Assembly: GCF_029076845.1 (NCBI RefSeq) | Contig: NZ_JARESE010000001.1 | Coordinates: 124,001-188,000 of the forward strand | DNA from: Novosphingobium album (ex Liu et al. 2023) | Lineage (GTDB): Bacteria > Pseudomonadota > Alphaproteobacteria > Sphingomonadales > Sphingomonadaceae | DNA length: 64,000 nucleotides | Reading direction: 5' to 3' | Shown: positions 34,032 to 43,804 of the stretch, one piece after another | Numbering within the stretch: the stretch's first letter is position 1 | How the letters are laid out: every line of letters starts with the position of its first letter | Translations under genes and position numbers: made by a program | Notes under the pieces: model-generated | Databases searched by the model: none | The model's input: only the letters and a program-made list of their open reading frames with translations | What the model was told of the DNA's origin: nothing

Positions 34032-34565
34032 TCAGCCGCGCCACTCGCGGCGTTCCTCGGCCGCGCGCAGGACTTCGTAGGCAACCTGGAAGGTCTGGAA
34101 CGCCTTGGCCGCATCGGCATCGCCGGGGCGGACATCGGGGTGGACTTCCTTGGCCTTGTTGCGCCAGGCCTTCTTCACCGTCTCGAAATCGGCATCGGGA
34201 TCGAGCCCCAGCACTTCGAGCGCGCGCATCTCGTCACGGCTGCGCGAACCGTCGCCGGAACCGGCCCAGCCGTAATGCGCCGATTCCTTGTAGCCGCCCG
34301 CCTCGGCCCGCTCGGTCGTCTCGCGCTCGGCCGCTTCCTCGGCCGAAAGGCCGGCGAAATAGTCCCAGCCGGCATTGTATTCGGCGGCATGTTTCTGGCA
34401 GAAATACCACCGTTCCGGGCTGTTGGGCGATTTGGGTGCGGGGCACGAACCCGGTTCGGTGCAGCCGTGCCGATCGCACAGGCGCACTTGCGCCGCCTCG
34501 CGCGCGCCTTCGTAGCCGCGCCAGCGTGGAAAACCCCAGTCATTGGATCGGCGAACGCGGGTCAT
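34032..34565 (-). CDS. J-domain (DnaJ-like) protein with N-terminal Cys-rich region
   Basis: A 177-residue protein with a C-terminal J domain (about 112-176) containing L-G-L-D-P-D-A-D-F-E-T-V-K-K-A-W-R and the essential H-P-D (about 140-142). The J domain would stimulate the ATPase of DnaK. The first 65 residues carry C-D-R-H, C-T-E-P-G-S-C and Y-F-C-Q-K-H-A, a possible zinc-binding site. This composition matches small DnaJ-family proteins of sphingomonads and rhizobia of undefined client. It is not DnaJ itself (no G/F or zinc-finger repeats). Confidence 0.88.
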   Translation of the reverse strand: MTRVRRSNDWGFPRWRGYEGAREAAQVRLCDRHGCTEPGSCPAPKSPNSPERWYFCQKHAAEYNAGWDYFAGLSAEEAAERETTERAEAGGYKESAHYGWAGSGDGSRSRDEMRALEVLGLDPDADFETVKKAWRNKAKEVHPDVRPGDADAAKAFQTFQVAYEVLRAAEERREWRG

Positions 34566-34710
34566 CCTTTCTGCGATAGTCCGCGACTCGAAGGCGATGC
34601 AACCCTTGCAAATCGTTCACGACGGATTAACTGCGATCGCCATATTGCTGCGTTGCAATATCTACCAGCCATACTTATAGTAACCTGACTTAGCTTTTTG
34701 AGGATCCGCG

Positions 34711-34884
34711 ATGAGTGACCGCCTGGCGATTTCGGCCACCTTTTCGGTGCTGATGATGGCGATCTACGTGCTGTTCGGCGCCGAGGCGCAGCGCGTGCCG
34801 CTGAGCCCCACCAGCCATGGCCCCTCACCCAGCGCGCCGGCATGGCCCGGCGATGCGGGGCGGGTCCTGGCAAGCTGGCGCTGA
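34711..34884 (+). CDS. Small membrane-anchored protein beside pal
   Basis: A 57-residue frame (M-S-D-R-L-A-I-S-A-T-F-S-V-L-M-M-A-I-Y-V-L-F-G-A) starts at ATG with GAGGA about eight bases upstream. It has one N-terminal hydrophobic segment (5-24) and a Pro/Ser-rich tail ending in S-W-R. Codon third positions are GC-rich as in real genes here. It converges on pal, 57 bases from its stop. The function is unknown; it may be a signal-anchor or secreted micro-protein. Confidence 0.6.
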   Translation: MSDRLAISATFSVLMMAIYVLFGAEAQRVPLSPTSHGPSPSAPAWPGDAGRVLASWR

Positions 34885-34941
34885 CCGGCACGCGGCCGGC
34901 CAGCGCCCAACCCGAACAGGCAACCCGCTCAGGCGCCGCGA

Positions 34942-35460
34942 TCAATCGATGGTGACAGTCACGGCGCGGCGGTTCTGCGCCCAGGCCTGCTCGTTGGACC
35001 CCAGCGCGATCGGGCGTTCCTTGCCATAGCTGACGGTCGAAAGCCGGCCCGCGTCGATGCCCAGGCTGACCAGATAGTTCTTCGCCGCGTTGGCGCGCCG
35101 CTCACCCAGCGCCAGGTTGTAATCGCGGGTGCCGCGCTCGTCGCAATGCCCCTCGATCGTCGCGCGCTTGGCCGGATAGCGGGCCAGCCACTGCGCCTGC
35201 TTGGCCAGGGCCACCTGATCGGCCGAATCGACGTCATAGCGATCGGTATCGAAATAGATCGTATCGGCGCCCATCATCACTTGCACGAAATCGGCCTGGC
35301 TGCCGGGCACGGGCCCCAGCGTGCCGGTGCCCGCATCGGTGCTGGTCGCCGGGCCGGGCTCGGGCGGCAGTTCCTTGGGGGCCTTGCTGGCACAGGCGGA
35401 CAGCGCGAGCGCGCCCGCGAGAATCGCAAGAGACGGTCCAGTCTTCAGGGGGGTATGCAT
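34942..35460 (-). CDS. pal: Peptidoglycan-associated lipoprotein Pal
   Basis: A 172-residue outer-membrane lipoprotein. The signal peptide ends in the lipobox L-S-A-C (Cys about residue 23). The OmpA-like domain (about 60-172) binds peptidoglycan and shows T-I-Y-F-D-T-D-R-Y-D-V, the diaminopimelate-binding region E-G-H-C-D-E-R-G-T-R-D-Y-N-L-A-L-G-E-R-R-A and the C-terminal N-R-R-A-V-T-V-T. With TolB and TolQRA it constricts the outer membrane during division. It ends the leftward tol cluster, 88 bases after tolB. The cpoB gene that commonly follows pal is not here. Confidence 0.97.
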   Translation of the reverse strand: MHTPLKTGPSLAILAGALALSACASKAPKELPPEPGPATSTDAGTGTLGPVPGSQADFVQVMMGADTIYFDTDRYDVDSADQVALAKQAQWLARYPAKRATIEGHCDERGTRDYNLALGERRANAAKNYLVSLGIDAGRLSTVSYGKERPIALGSNEQAWAQNRRAVTVTID

Positions 35461-35548
35461 GGCAATCTCCTCGGCTAGCGAAACGTGAAATCAACGGGGC
35501 GCCGCCAGGTTCCGGGCAAACGTCCCCAGGGTCAAGCCTGGTGGCGGC

Positions 35549-36973
35549 TCAGGGCCGGATCGGCCCCCATGCCGGGTCGGATGCGCCGACCGGCGTGGGC
35601 AGCTTGCGTTCGTTGCGGCCGGTGAGATCGACTTGCCAGATCGAGGTCAGGCCGGAATCGCGCGTGGTGCGGAAGAACTGGATGATGCGCCCGTTGGGCG
35701 ACCAGGTCGGTGCCTCGTCCTGCCAGCTATCGGTCAGATAGCGCATTCCGCCGCCATCGGGCCGCATCACCGCCACGCGCAAGTTGCCGGCGATGTGGGT
35801 GAAGGCGATCTGATCGCCGCGGGGGCTCCATTCGGGCGTGGCCGAACGGCCGCCGAAGAAGCTGATGCGGCGCTGGTTCGATCCATCCGCGTTCATCACA
35901 TAGACCTGCTGGCTGCCCGAACGATCGCTTTCGAACACGATCTGGCCGCCATCGGGCGAATAGCTGCCGCCGATGTCGATGCCGGGCGTATCGGTCAGCC
36001 GCTGGGCCGCGCCGCCGCCGGCGGACGAGATGCGATAGATGTCGGTATTGCCGCTGGTGGCCATCGAATAGAGGATCCACTTGCCATCGGGCGACCAGCG
36101 CGGGGCGAACGTGGGATTGGTGTTGCGGGTGATGAGCTGCTGCGTATCGCTCGCCAGGTCATAGACATAGATGCTCGGCTGGCCGTTGAGGTACGACAGG
36201 TAGAGGATCTTGCGATAATCGGGCGAATAGCGCGGCGTCAGCGCGGTGGCCTGCCCGCTGGTGAGATAGCGGTGATTGGCCCCGTCCGAATCCATCACCG
36301 CCAGCCGCTTCATCCGATGCCCCTTGGGCCCGGTTTCGGCGATATAGGCGATGCGGCTGTCGAAGAACGGGCTCTCGCCCGAGAGGCGCGAATAGACAAG
36401 GTCGGAGCACTTGTGCGCCGCGCGCCGCCAGTCCGCCGGCGCGACCACCCAGCCGCCCTTGGCCAGCGGCTGCTTCAGCGCGACGTCATAGAGATAGCAG
36501 CCCACCGTGATCTGCCCGTCGGCATTGGCGCGGACATAGCCCTGCACCAGCATGTCGGCGCTGCGCATGGACCACACCGGATAGTCGGGCGCCTGCACTT
36601 GCGCATAGGCCGGCTGCGGCAGGCCCTGCGGCCCGGAAGGTTTGAACAGCCCGTTGTTCTTCAGGTTCGCCGCGATGATCTGCGAAAGCGCGCGGCCCAG
36701 ATCGGCGGTGGTGCCGGCATTGGTGCGCGTGGGCACGTCCGCGTCGGTGGCGAACGTGGTGATGGCGATGCCCAGATCCTGCCACTCGCTCTCGTCCGAG
36801 ACCGATCCGGTCAACCCGCCGTCCTCGGCCACGGCGACGCCGGTGTCGGGGCCGGCATCCGGGCTTGCCGTCGCGGCCGGCGAGGTGGCGGCGGCGGGCG
36901 CATCCTGCGCCGTGGCCGGCACCGCCCCGGCAAGCGCCAGCAGGAGGACGAGCGAAAGAGTTCGGGCGGTCAT
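35549..36973 (-). CDS. tolB: Tol-Pal periplasmic protein TolB
   Basis: A 474-residue periplasmic beta-propeller protein. The ATG at 36973 overlaps the tolA stop (ATGA) and opens a signal peptide cleaved after A-T-A-Q. The N-terminal TolB domain (about 50-190) precedes propeller blades with the repeated W-S-P-D-G-K / Y-S-P-D-G-G pattern: R-Y-S-P-D-Y-R-K, R-W-S-P-D-G-K-W, S-Y-S-P-D-G-G-Q, E-W-S-P-R-G-D-Q and T-W-S-P-N-G-R. TolB shuttles between Pal and TolA. The acidic Ala/Pro-rich insert after the signal peptide is longer than in model proteins. Confidence 0.96.
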   Translation of the reverse strand: MTARTLSLVLLLALAGAVPATAQDAPAAATSPAATASPDAGPDTGVAVAEDGGLTGSVSDESEWQDLGIAITTFATDADVPTRTNAGTTADLGRALSQIIAANLKNNGLFKPSGPQGLPQPAYAQVQAPDYPVWSMRSADMLVQGYVRANADGQITVGCYLYDVALKQPLAKGGWVVAPADWRRAAHKCSDLVYSRLSGESPFFDSRIAYIAETGPKGHRMKRLAVMDSDGANHRYLTSGQATALTPRYSPDYRKILYLSYLNGQPSIYVYDLASDTQQLITRNTNPTFAPRWSPDGKWILYSMATSGNTDIYRISSAGGGAAQRLTDTPGIDIGGSYSPDGGQIVFESDRSGSQQVYVMNADGSNQRRISFFGGRSATPEWSPRGDQIAFTHIAGNLRVAVMRPDGGGMRYLTDSWQDEAPTWSPNGRIIQFFRTTRDSGLTSIWQVDLTGRNERKLPTPVGASDPAWGPIRP

Positions 36974-37954
36974 TGCGAAAGCCTTTTGTCGAAGCGGAAT
37001 TCCGATACGCGCTTCCACGCATCGTAGTATTCGGCCGGGAGATTGAAAGGAGCGGCAAGCTGGACGGCGCGCACCGCCTGTTCGGCATGGCGCTGCGCCT
37101 GCGCGCGATTGACCTCGTTGATGCCAAGCTGGCGCACGACGCGCGGCGTTCCGGCCAGCGTGCCATCCTTGTTGAGCGTGAAGGCCAGGATCGTCACCAG
37201 TTCCTCCGCCTCCGGCCCTTGCGGCGCTTGCCAGTGCGGCTTGAGCTGGCGCGAGATGGCACCCGCCAGCGAAGATCGCACCGCCGGGCCGATCGCGGCG
37301 GCCGGCGTGCTGTTCGAACGCGTGGCGGACTGGGCGCCCGGCACGCCTTCCAGGAAATCGTTGCCAATGCGGCTGCCGCCCGGCCTGGCCACGGGCCTGG
37401 TCGCGGTGTTCGCGCCGGGCCGCGTGGCCGGCTTGGCCACGGGCTTCTGGGCCGGCTTGGCCGCAGGCGCCGCAGCGGGCTTCGCCGCCGGCTTGGCCAC
37501 CGGCCTGGGCGCGGGCTTGGCGACCGGCCTGGGCGGCGCGGGGCGCGCGGTTGGCCGGGGGACGGGCTTGGCCACGGGCTTCACCACCGGCCGGGGCTGC
37601 GGCCTGGGTTCGGGGCGGGGTTCGGGGCGCGGTTCCGGCCGCTCGACCGCGCGGGGCGCCGGCGGCTCGGGCTTGGGCTCGGCCGGCGCGGGTTCGGCCG
37701 CTTCGGGCGCGGGCGCCGCCTCGCCGATCTCGGGCGCGACATCGGGCGCGGCCTGCGCTAACGGATTGGGCGACGTGGAAGTCAGGCCCGCATCGTCGCT
37801 GATGGTCACTTCGATGCGCTCGGGCGGGGGCACCACCAGCGCGCCTTGGGGACGCAGCAGGAGAACGGCCACAAGCGCGCCGTGCGCCAGAAGCGCGATG
37901 CCCAGACCCAGGCTTTCCTCTCTGCGAAGCGCGAGCACTGCCATCCTTGCCGGG

Positions 37955-39126
<1,172 letters not shown>

Positions 39127-39129
39127 GGA

Positions 39130-39603
39130 TTATCTTCCCGAAGGTGAAACATCGCCCGAAGGCGGAACAAGGGCGGCGAAAGCCTGCCGCCAGGCATCGG
39201 GCTGGCGGCGCGGCCGGCCGTCCGGCCCGATGAAGCCAAGCCGCAGCCGCGCCTCGCACAGCCGCGTGTCCTTGCGCCAGGCCGATTGCAGCATGACGCA
39301 CGAGGCCCGGCCGATCGCCTCGGCCCGCGTCTCGATCATGACGGCATCGCCCAGCCGGGCCGGCGCGAGATAGCGGATCGTCACCTCGCTCACCGTATAG
39401 CCCCCCACGCCCGTGTCGAGCGCGGCGCGCTGGTCGATCCCCAGGAGTTCGAGGATGTCCGACCGCGCCCGCTCGAACCAGCGCAGGTAGTTGGCGTGAT
39501 AGACCACGCCGCCGGCATCGGTGTCTTCATAGAACACCCTGAGGGCATAGCGATGGACCTGGCCTTCAAGGATACCTGCCGGGGGTTCGGGAAATGACGT
39601 CAT
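39130..39603 (-). CDS. ybgC: Acyl-CoA thioesterase of the Tol-Pal operon
   Basis: A 157-residue hotdog-fold thioesterase. The catalytic signature F-Y-E-D-T-D-A-G-G-V-V-Y-H-A-N-Y-L-R-W-F-E-R-A-R appears at about 24-47, where the first Asp in D-T-D is the nucleophile or base. Members hydrolyse short-chain or malonyl-type acyl-CoA and are tied to phospholipid synthesis. It heads the tol cluster in nearly all proteobacteria. The preceding gene (HIT protein) ends 97 bases upstream, so a promoter could lie between them. Confidence 0.95.
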   Translation of the reverse strand: MTSFPEPPAGILEGQVHRYALRVFYEDTDAGGVVYHANYLRWFERARSDILELLGIDQRAALDTGVGGYTVSEVTIRYLAPARLGDAVMIETRAEAIGRASCVMLQSAWRKDTRLCEARLRLGFIGPDGRPRRQPDAWRQAFAALVPPSGDVSPSGR

Positions 39604-39700
39604 GGACGGCCGTGTTTAACGACCGCGCGCCGGCCTGCCTAGCCGGCGTGCGCCGTCCACGGCGTTTGCGCCACGGCTCGGCCGCGCCGCGGCGGGCCGT

Positions 39701-40078
39701 TCAATCCGCGATCATCTGGAAGAACTGGCGCCCGCCGAAGATGTGGACATGCAGGTGCGGCACTTCCTGATGGCCATGCCCGCCCATGTTGATCATCAGC
39801 CGATAGCCCGGCCCATCCAGTTCGAGCTGGCGCGTGACCGCGCCGACCGAGCGCATGAAGCCGGCGATTTCGGCATCGGAGGCCTTGGCGGTGAAATCGT
39901 CCCAGCTCACGTAGGCACCCTTGGGGATGACCAACACGTGGATCGGCGCTTGCGGACGGATATCGTTGAAGGCGAGCGCGTGCTCATCCTCGTAGACCTT
40001 GCTGCACGGCAGCTCGCCGCGCAGGATCTTCGCGAAGATGTTGTTCGCGTCATAAGGCTCGCGGGGGTCGATCGGCAT
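39701..40078 (-). CDS. HIT family nucleotide hydrolase (HinT-like)
   Basis: A 125-residue protein; the ATG at 40078 matches the family start (N-N-I-F-A-K-I-L-R-G-E-L-P near residue 12), and upstream open sequence is not conserved. The histidine triad H-L-H-V-H-I-F (about 108-114) with the preceding G-Q-E-V-P-like H-Q-E-V-P is complete. HinT-like proteins remove AMP from phosphoramidates. It ends the his/HIT group and sits between hisE and ybgC, all leftward; adjacency to hisE is frequent in alphaproteobacteria and may reflect co-transcription only. Confidence 0.93.
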   Translation of the reverse strand: MPIDPREPYDANNIFAKILRGELPCSKVYEDEHALAFNDIRPQAPIHVLVIPKGAYVSWDDFTAKASDAEIAGFMRSVGAVTRQLELDGPGYRLMINMGGHGHQEVPHLHVHIFGGRQFFQMIAD

Positions 40079-40095
40079 GGTCGGCCTTTCTGCTG

Positions 40096-40419
40096 TCAGG
40101 GGTTTCGCGCGGCTTTTTCGGCGATGCCGGAGGTGCCCTCGCGCCGTTCCAGCTCGGCCATGACATCGGCGAGCGCCACGTCCTTCGCGCCCAGCAGCAC
40201 CATGAGGTGGAACAGCAGGTCCGCCGCTTCGCCGACCAGCGATTCGCGGCTCTCGGTCAGCGCGGCGATCACTGTCTCGGTAGCTTCCTCGCCCAGCTTC
40301 TGCGCGATCTTGCCCAGCCCCTTGGCATGGAGCCGGGCGACATAGCTCGATTGCGGATCGGCACCGCGCCGCGCGGCAATGGTCGCTTCGAGGCGGGCCA
40401 GAGTATCGGGAGCCGTCAT
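40096..40419 (-). CDS. hisE: Phosphoribosyl-ATP pyrophosphatase
   Basis: A 107-residue enzyme catalysing the second step of histidine synthesis, hydrolysis of phosphoribosyl-ATP to phosphoribosyl-AMP. The MazG-like fold is visible: S-Y-V-A-R-L-H-A-K-G-L-G-K-I-A-Q-K-L-G-E-E-A-T-E-T-V-I-A-A near 25-53 and the metal site E-A-A-D-L-L-F-H-L-M-V-L-L near 62-75. It is a free HisE, not fused to HisI; hisI, hisG and hisD are not in the window. The HIT gene follows 17 bases downstream. Confidence 0.96.
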   Translation of the reverse strand: MTAPDTLARLEATIAARRGADPQSSYVARLHAKGLGKIAQKLGEEATETVIAALTESRESLVGEAADLLFHLMVLLGAKDVALADVMAELERREGTSGIAEKAARNP

Positions 40420-40478
40420 CGCCCACGGCCATGCGTTGCCCGCGCGCGCCGGTCAAGCCCGGGTTGGGCGGTGGTCGC

Positions 40479-40502
40479 GAAATGCGCGGAAGAGCGCATT
40501 TC
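40479..40502. repeat. Stand-alone small hairpin of the repeat family
   Basis: GAAATGCGC and GCGCATTTC form a perfect 9-bp stem around GGAAGA. It is the reverse complement of the right-hand hairpin of the elements at 29569 and 45611. It lies 17 bases after the PEP-CTERM gene stop, on its downstream side, before hisE. Confidence 0.8.
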
Positions 40503-40519
40503 CTGGCAGCGCCGCCCCT

Positions 40520-40714
40520 TCAATCCTTGTCGCGCTTGCTCGCGATGCGGCGGCCGACCACCAGCCCGGTGATGCCCAGCGACAGCAGCACGATCGAATT
40601 GGGTTCGGGCAAGGCCGTGACGCCGGCCGCATAAGCGGGCGAAGCCGTCAGGGCCGCGACCAGCAGCGCCGGCACGCCGCGGACCAGAGGAAAAGAGAAC
40701 GTTCGGACCATCAT
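40520..40714 (-). CDS. PEP-CTERM micro-protein
   Basis: A 64-residue protein that consists of almost nothing but two sorting signals. Residues 1-29 are a signal peptide (cleavage at A-Y-A-A), six residues follow, and then comes a PEP-CTERM tail: L-P-E-P at 35-38, a membrane helix (I-V-L-L-S-L-G-I-T-G-L-V-V-G) and the basic R-R-I-A-S-K-R end. PEP-CTERM proteins are processed by exosortase, which is not encoded here. The gene lies between hisF and hisE on the same strand. Whether it makes a functional peptide or is a decayed remnant of a larger PEP-CTERM protein is unclear. Confidence 0.7.
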   Translation of the reverse strand: MMVRTFSFPLVRGVPALLVAALTASPAYAAGVTALPEPNSIVLLSLGITGLVVGRRIASKRDKD

Positions 40715-40827
40715 GCCATCAAGGTTAACGCAAACCCCGTGCCATATAGGCGAATGCCGCGCTGCAACACGGATGCGTTAGTTAACGCGCAAGGCGGAGC
40801 CAGCCGCCTTGTCAGAAATTCCGACAC

Positions 40828-41586
40828 TCAGCCGCGCGCGGGCAGTCCGGCGGCGCGCAGCGCGGCATGGGCCTCGGCGATCGAATGCTTGCCGAAATGG
40901 AAGATCGAGGCGGCCAGCACCGCGCTGGCATGGCCCTGCGTCACCCCGGCGACCAGATGGTCAAGCGTGCCGACGCCGCCGCTGGCGATCACCGGAACCG
41001 GGACCGCGTCGGCGATCGTTCGGGTGAGCGCAAGGTCATAGCCGCTTTGCGTGCCATCGCCGTCCATCGACGTGACCAGCAGTTCGCCCGCGCCGAGCGC
41101 CGCCAGCCTGATCGCGTGCTCGACCGCGTCGATCCCGGTAGGGCGCCGTCCGCCGTGGGTGAAGATCTCCCAGTGATCGCCCTGCCGGCGCGCATCGACC
41201 GAGGCGACGATGCACTGGCTGCCGAAGCGCTCGGCGATCTCGCCCACCACTTCGGGCCGGGCGACGGCGGCCGAATTGACCGCGACCTTGTCGGCGCCCG
41301 CCAGCAGCAGCGCCCGCGCGTCTTCCGCCGTGCGCACGCCGCCGCCCACGGTCAGCGGCATGAAGCACACCTCGGCCGAGCGCCGAACGATGTCGAGCAG
41401 CGTGCCGCGCCCTTCATGACTGGCGGAAATGTCGAGGAAGCACAGCTCGTCCGCGCCGGCCGCGTCATAGGCGCGCGCCTGCTCCACCGGATCGCCCGCG
41501 TCCTTGAGATCGACGAAATTGACACCCTTGACCACGCGCCCGTCGGCGACATCGAGGCAGGGAATCACGCGGATGCGGACCGTCAT
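40828..41586 (-). CDS. hisF: Imidazole glycerol phosphate synthase subunit HisF
   Basis: A 252-residue TIM-barrel cyclase that with HisH makes imidazole glycerol phosphate and AICAR. It begins [22 protein letters not shown], with the catalytic Asp in C-L-D-V (about residue 12) and the second one in T-S-M-D-G-D-G-T (about 133). Length matches the family (about 252). The gene is fourth in hisB-hisH-hisA-hisF, 83 bases after hisA, with a palindrome in the gap. Confidence 0.97.
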   Translation of the reverse strand: MTVRIRVIPCLDVADGRVVKGVNFVDLKDAGDPVEQARAYDAAGADELCFLDISASHEGRGTLLDIVRRSAEVCFMPLTVGGGVRTAEDARALLLAGADKVAVNSAAVARPEVVGEIAERFGSQCIVASVDARRQGDHWEIFTHGGRRPTGIDAVEHAIRLAALGAGELLVTSMDGDGTQSGYDLALTRTIADAVPVPVIASGGVGTLDHLVAGVTQGHASAVLAASIFHFGKHSIAEAHAALRAAGLPARG

Positions 41587-41642
41587 GCAATCTCCACAAA
41601 CACCCCCTCCCTTTCAGGGAAAAGGTTGCCTCCATACAAGCC

Positions 41643-41662
41643 CTCTCCCCTTCAGGGGAGAG
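41643..41662. repeat. Palindrome between hisA and hisF
   Basis: CTCTCCCC and GGGGAGAG form an 8-bp perfect stem with a TTCA loop, just after hisA. Such CTCTCCCCTTNAGGGGAGAG palindromes are widely dispersed in alphaproteobacteria. A related looser sequence (CCCTCCCTTTCAGGG) is nearby at about 41606. It may modulate hisF expression. Confidence 0.7.
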
Positions 41663-41669
41663 AGCAGCG

Positions 41670-42398
41670 CTACGCCGCTTCGGCCATGCGAATCGCGGTC
41701 GCCAGGTCCAGCCGCCCGTCATAGAGCGCGCGGCCGGTGATGACGCCTTCGATCCCGTCCCCGGCGTGCAGCGCCAGCAGGCGGATATCGTCAAGCCCCT
41801 TGACCCCGCCCGAGGCGATCACCGGCAAGTCGGTGTGGCGCGCCAGTTCCACCGTCGCGTCGATGTTGCAGCCCTTCAGCAGCCCGTCGCGGCCGATATC
41901 GGTGAACAGCAGGCTGGCGACGCCCGCATCCTCGAACCGGCGCGCCATATCGACGATCGAGACATCGGAGACTTCGGCCCAGCCCTCGGTCGCGACCATG
42001 CCGTCGCGCGCGTCGACCGCGACGACGATGCCGTTTTCCCATTCCTTCGCCATGTCGCGCACGAATTGCGGGTCTTTCAGCGCGGCGGTGCCGATCACCA
42101 CGCGCGCGACGCCGAGGTTGAACCAGCCTTCCACCGCCTCGGGCGTGCGGATGCCGCCGCCAAGCTGGACATAGCCGGGAAACACCGCGAGGATCGCCTC
42201 GACCGCCTCGCGGTTCTGCGCCGCGCCGGCAAAAGCGCCGTCCAGATCGACGACATGCAGGTATTGCGATCCCGCCTCGGCGAACAGCATGGCCTGCGCC
42301 GCCGGGTTGTCGCCATAGACGGTGGCGCGCGCCATATCGCCTTCGGCCAGCCGCACGACCTGGCCCTGCTTGAGGTCGATGGCGGGAAAAACGATCAT
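41670..42398 (-). CDS. hisA: ProFAR isomerase HisA
   Basis: A 242-residue TIM barrel from the ATG at 42398 (M-I-V-F-P-A-I-D-L-K-Q-G-Q-V-V-R-L), where the first Asp of A-I-D-L is catalytic. Later, the paired D-A-R-D-G and L-F-T-D-I-G-R-D-G-L-L-K-G motifs complete the active site. It isomerises ProFAR to PRFAR in histidine synthesis. The longer upstream frame is the hisH 3' end in another frame. It starts one base after the hisH stop. Confidence 0.97.
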   Translation of the reverse strand: MIVFPAIDLKQGQVVRLAEGDMARATVYGDNPAAQAMLFAEAGSQYLHVVDLDGAFAGAAQNREAVEAILAVFPGYVQLGGGIRTPEAVEGWFNLGVARVVIGTAALKDPQFVRDMAKEWENGIVVAVDARDGMVATEGWAEVSDVSIVDMARRFEDAGVASLLFTDIGRDGLLKGCNIDATVELARHTDLPVIASGGVKGLDDIRLLALHAGDGIEGVITGRALYDGRLDLATAIRMAEAA

Positions 42399-42399
42399 C

Positions 42400-43029
42400 T
42401 CACGGCTTCCATTCGAGGAAACGGGACAGCAGCGCGAGGCCATAGGCCTGGCTCTTTTCCGGGTGAAACTGCACGCCCACCACATTGTCGCGCGCCACCG
42501 CCGCGACAAGGCCGCCGCCATGATCGGTCATCGCCGCGACCGTGCGGCCATCATCCGGGGCGAAGTGGTAGGAGTGGAGGAAATAGGCCTCGCCCGCTTC
42601 CACCAGCCCGCTTGCCGGATCGTGCAGGCCGGGCGAAACGTCGTTCCAGCCCATGTGCGGCACCTTGATCGCCGGATCGGTCCGCTCGATCAGGCGCACT
42701 TCGCCCGCGATCCAGTCCAGCCCCTCGGTCTCGCCGTGCTCCAGCCCGCGCGTGGCGAGAAGCTGCATCCCGACGCAGATGCCCAGGAATGGTGCCCCGC
42801 CGACATGCACGCGCTCGGTCATCCCCTCGACCATGTGGGGAATGCCCCAGAGCCCGGCAGCGCAAGCCTTGAACGAGCCGACGCCGGGCAGCACGATCCG
42901 GTCGGCCGCGCGCACCACGTCGGGATTGGCGGTGACGGTGACGTGCGGCGCGCCCGCCGCCTTGAGCGCATTGGCCACCGAATGCAGATTGCCCGCGCCG
43001 TAATCGATCAGGGCGAGAACCTCAGCCAC
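42400..43029 (-). CDS. hisH: Imidazole glycerol phosphate synthase subunit HisH
   Basis: A 209-residue glutaminase of class I amidotransferases. The GTG start at 43029 is preferred because the family begins L-A-L-I-D-Y-G-A-G-N-L-H-S-V right after it; the frame stays open further upstream but crosses hisB. The catalytic Cys is in F-L-G-I-C-V-G-M-Q-L (about 88), with His and Glu in G-V-Q-F-H-P-E-K-S (about 191-196). It supplies ammonia to HisF. It starts eight bases after the hisB stop and ends one base before hisA, so the three are tightly coupled. Confidence 0.96.
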   Translation of the reverse strand: MAEVLALIDYGAGNLHSVANALKAAGAPHVTVTANPDVVRAADRIVLPGVGSFKACAAGLWGIPHMVEGMTERVHVGGAPFLGICVGMQLLATRGLEHGETEGLDWIAGEVRLIERTDPAIKVPHMGWNDVSPGLHDPASGLVEAGEAYFLHSYHFAPDDGRTVAAMTDHGGGLVAAVARDNVVGVQFHPEKSQAYGLALLSRFLEWKP

Positions 43030-43037
43030 GGCGCGAC

Positions 43038-43631
43038 TCAGCCACCGAGCTGGCCCTTGGTCGAGGGGATCGCCCCGCCCTTGCGCGGATCGAGCGTGAC
43101 CGCCGCGCGCATCGCGCGGGCAAAGCCCTTGTAGATCGCCTCGCAGATGTGGTGGTTGTTCTGGCCATAGAGCAGTTCGATATGCAGCGTGATGCCGGCA
43201 GCGTGCGCGATCGAGTGGAACCAGTGCTCGAACAGCTCGGTATCCATCTCGCCAAGGCGTTCCTGCGTGAACTTCGCGTGCCACACGAGGTAGGGCCGGC
43301 CCGAAATGTCGAGCGCGACGCGCGCCAGCGTCTCGTCCATCGGCGAATAGGCCGAGCCGTAACGGCCGATCCCGGCCTTGTCGCCCAGGGCCTGGTCGAT
43401 CGCCTGGCCGATGGCGATGGCGCTGTCTTCCGTGGTATGGTGCTGGTCGACATGGAGATCGCCCTTGATCGTGCAGGCGATGTCGACCAGCGAGTGGCGC
43501 GAGAACTGCTCGATCATATGATCGAGAAAGCCGATGCCGGTGGAGACCGAAAAGGCGCCGGTCCCGTCGAGGTTCACTTCGACGGCGATGTCGGTTTCGT
43601 GGGTTTTGCGGTTGATCCGGCCAGTGCGCAT
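43038..43631 (-). CDS. hisB: Imidazoleglycerol-phosphate dehydratase
   Basis: A 197-residue monofunctional dehydratase (the bifunctional HisB of enterobacteria carries an extra phosphatase). Motifs are typical: G-I-G-F-L-D-H-M near 33, [12 protein letters not shown] near 58 and the later [16 protein letters not shown], where His and Glu bind two manganese ions. It catalyses the sixth step of histidine synthesis. It leads the leftward his group and is divergent from sspB, with 173 bases between for both promoters. Confidence 0.97.
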   Translation of the reverse strand: MRTGRINRKTHETDIAVEVNLDGTGAFSVSTGIGFLDHMIEQFSRHSLVDIACTIKGDLHVDQHHTTEDSAIAIGQAIDQALGDKAGIGRYGSAYSPMDETLARVALDISGRPYLVWHAKFTQERLGEMDTELFEHWFHSIAHAAGITLHIELLYGQNNHHICEAIYKGFARAMRAAVTLDPRKGGAIPSTKGQLGG

Positions 43632-43804
43632 GGGGTGGCCTATAGTGCGGCGCGTGCCGGAATCAATCTTGGCGAGAGATCGGGCGAATTTTGCCCCCTG
43701 GCCGGCGGTTAAGTTAACGTGACTATGGAAAAGTGCAGGGAATCGTCAAAATTGAACGGCAAATCAGCTTGACCGGAACATATGCGATGCGCACCTAGGG
43801 CCCG

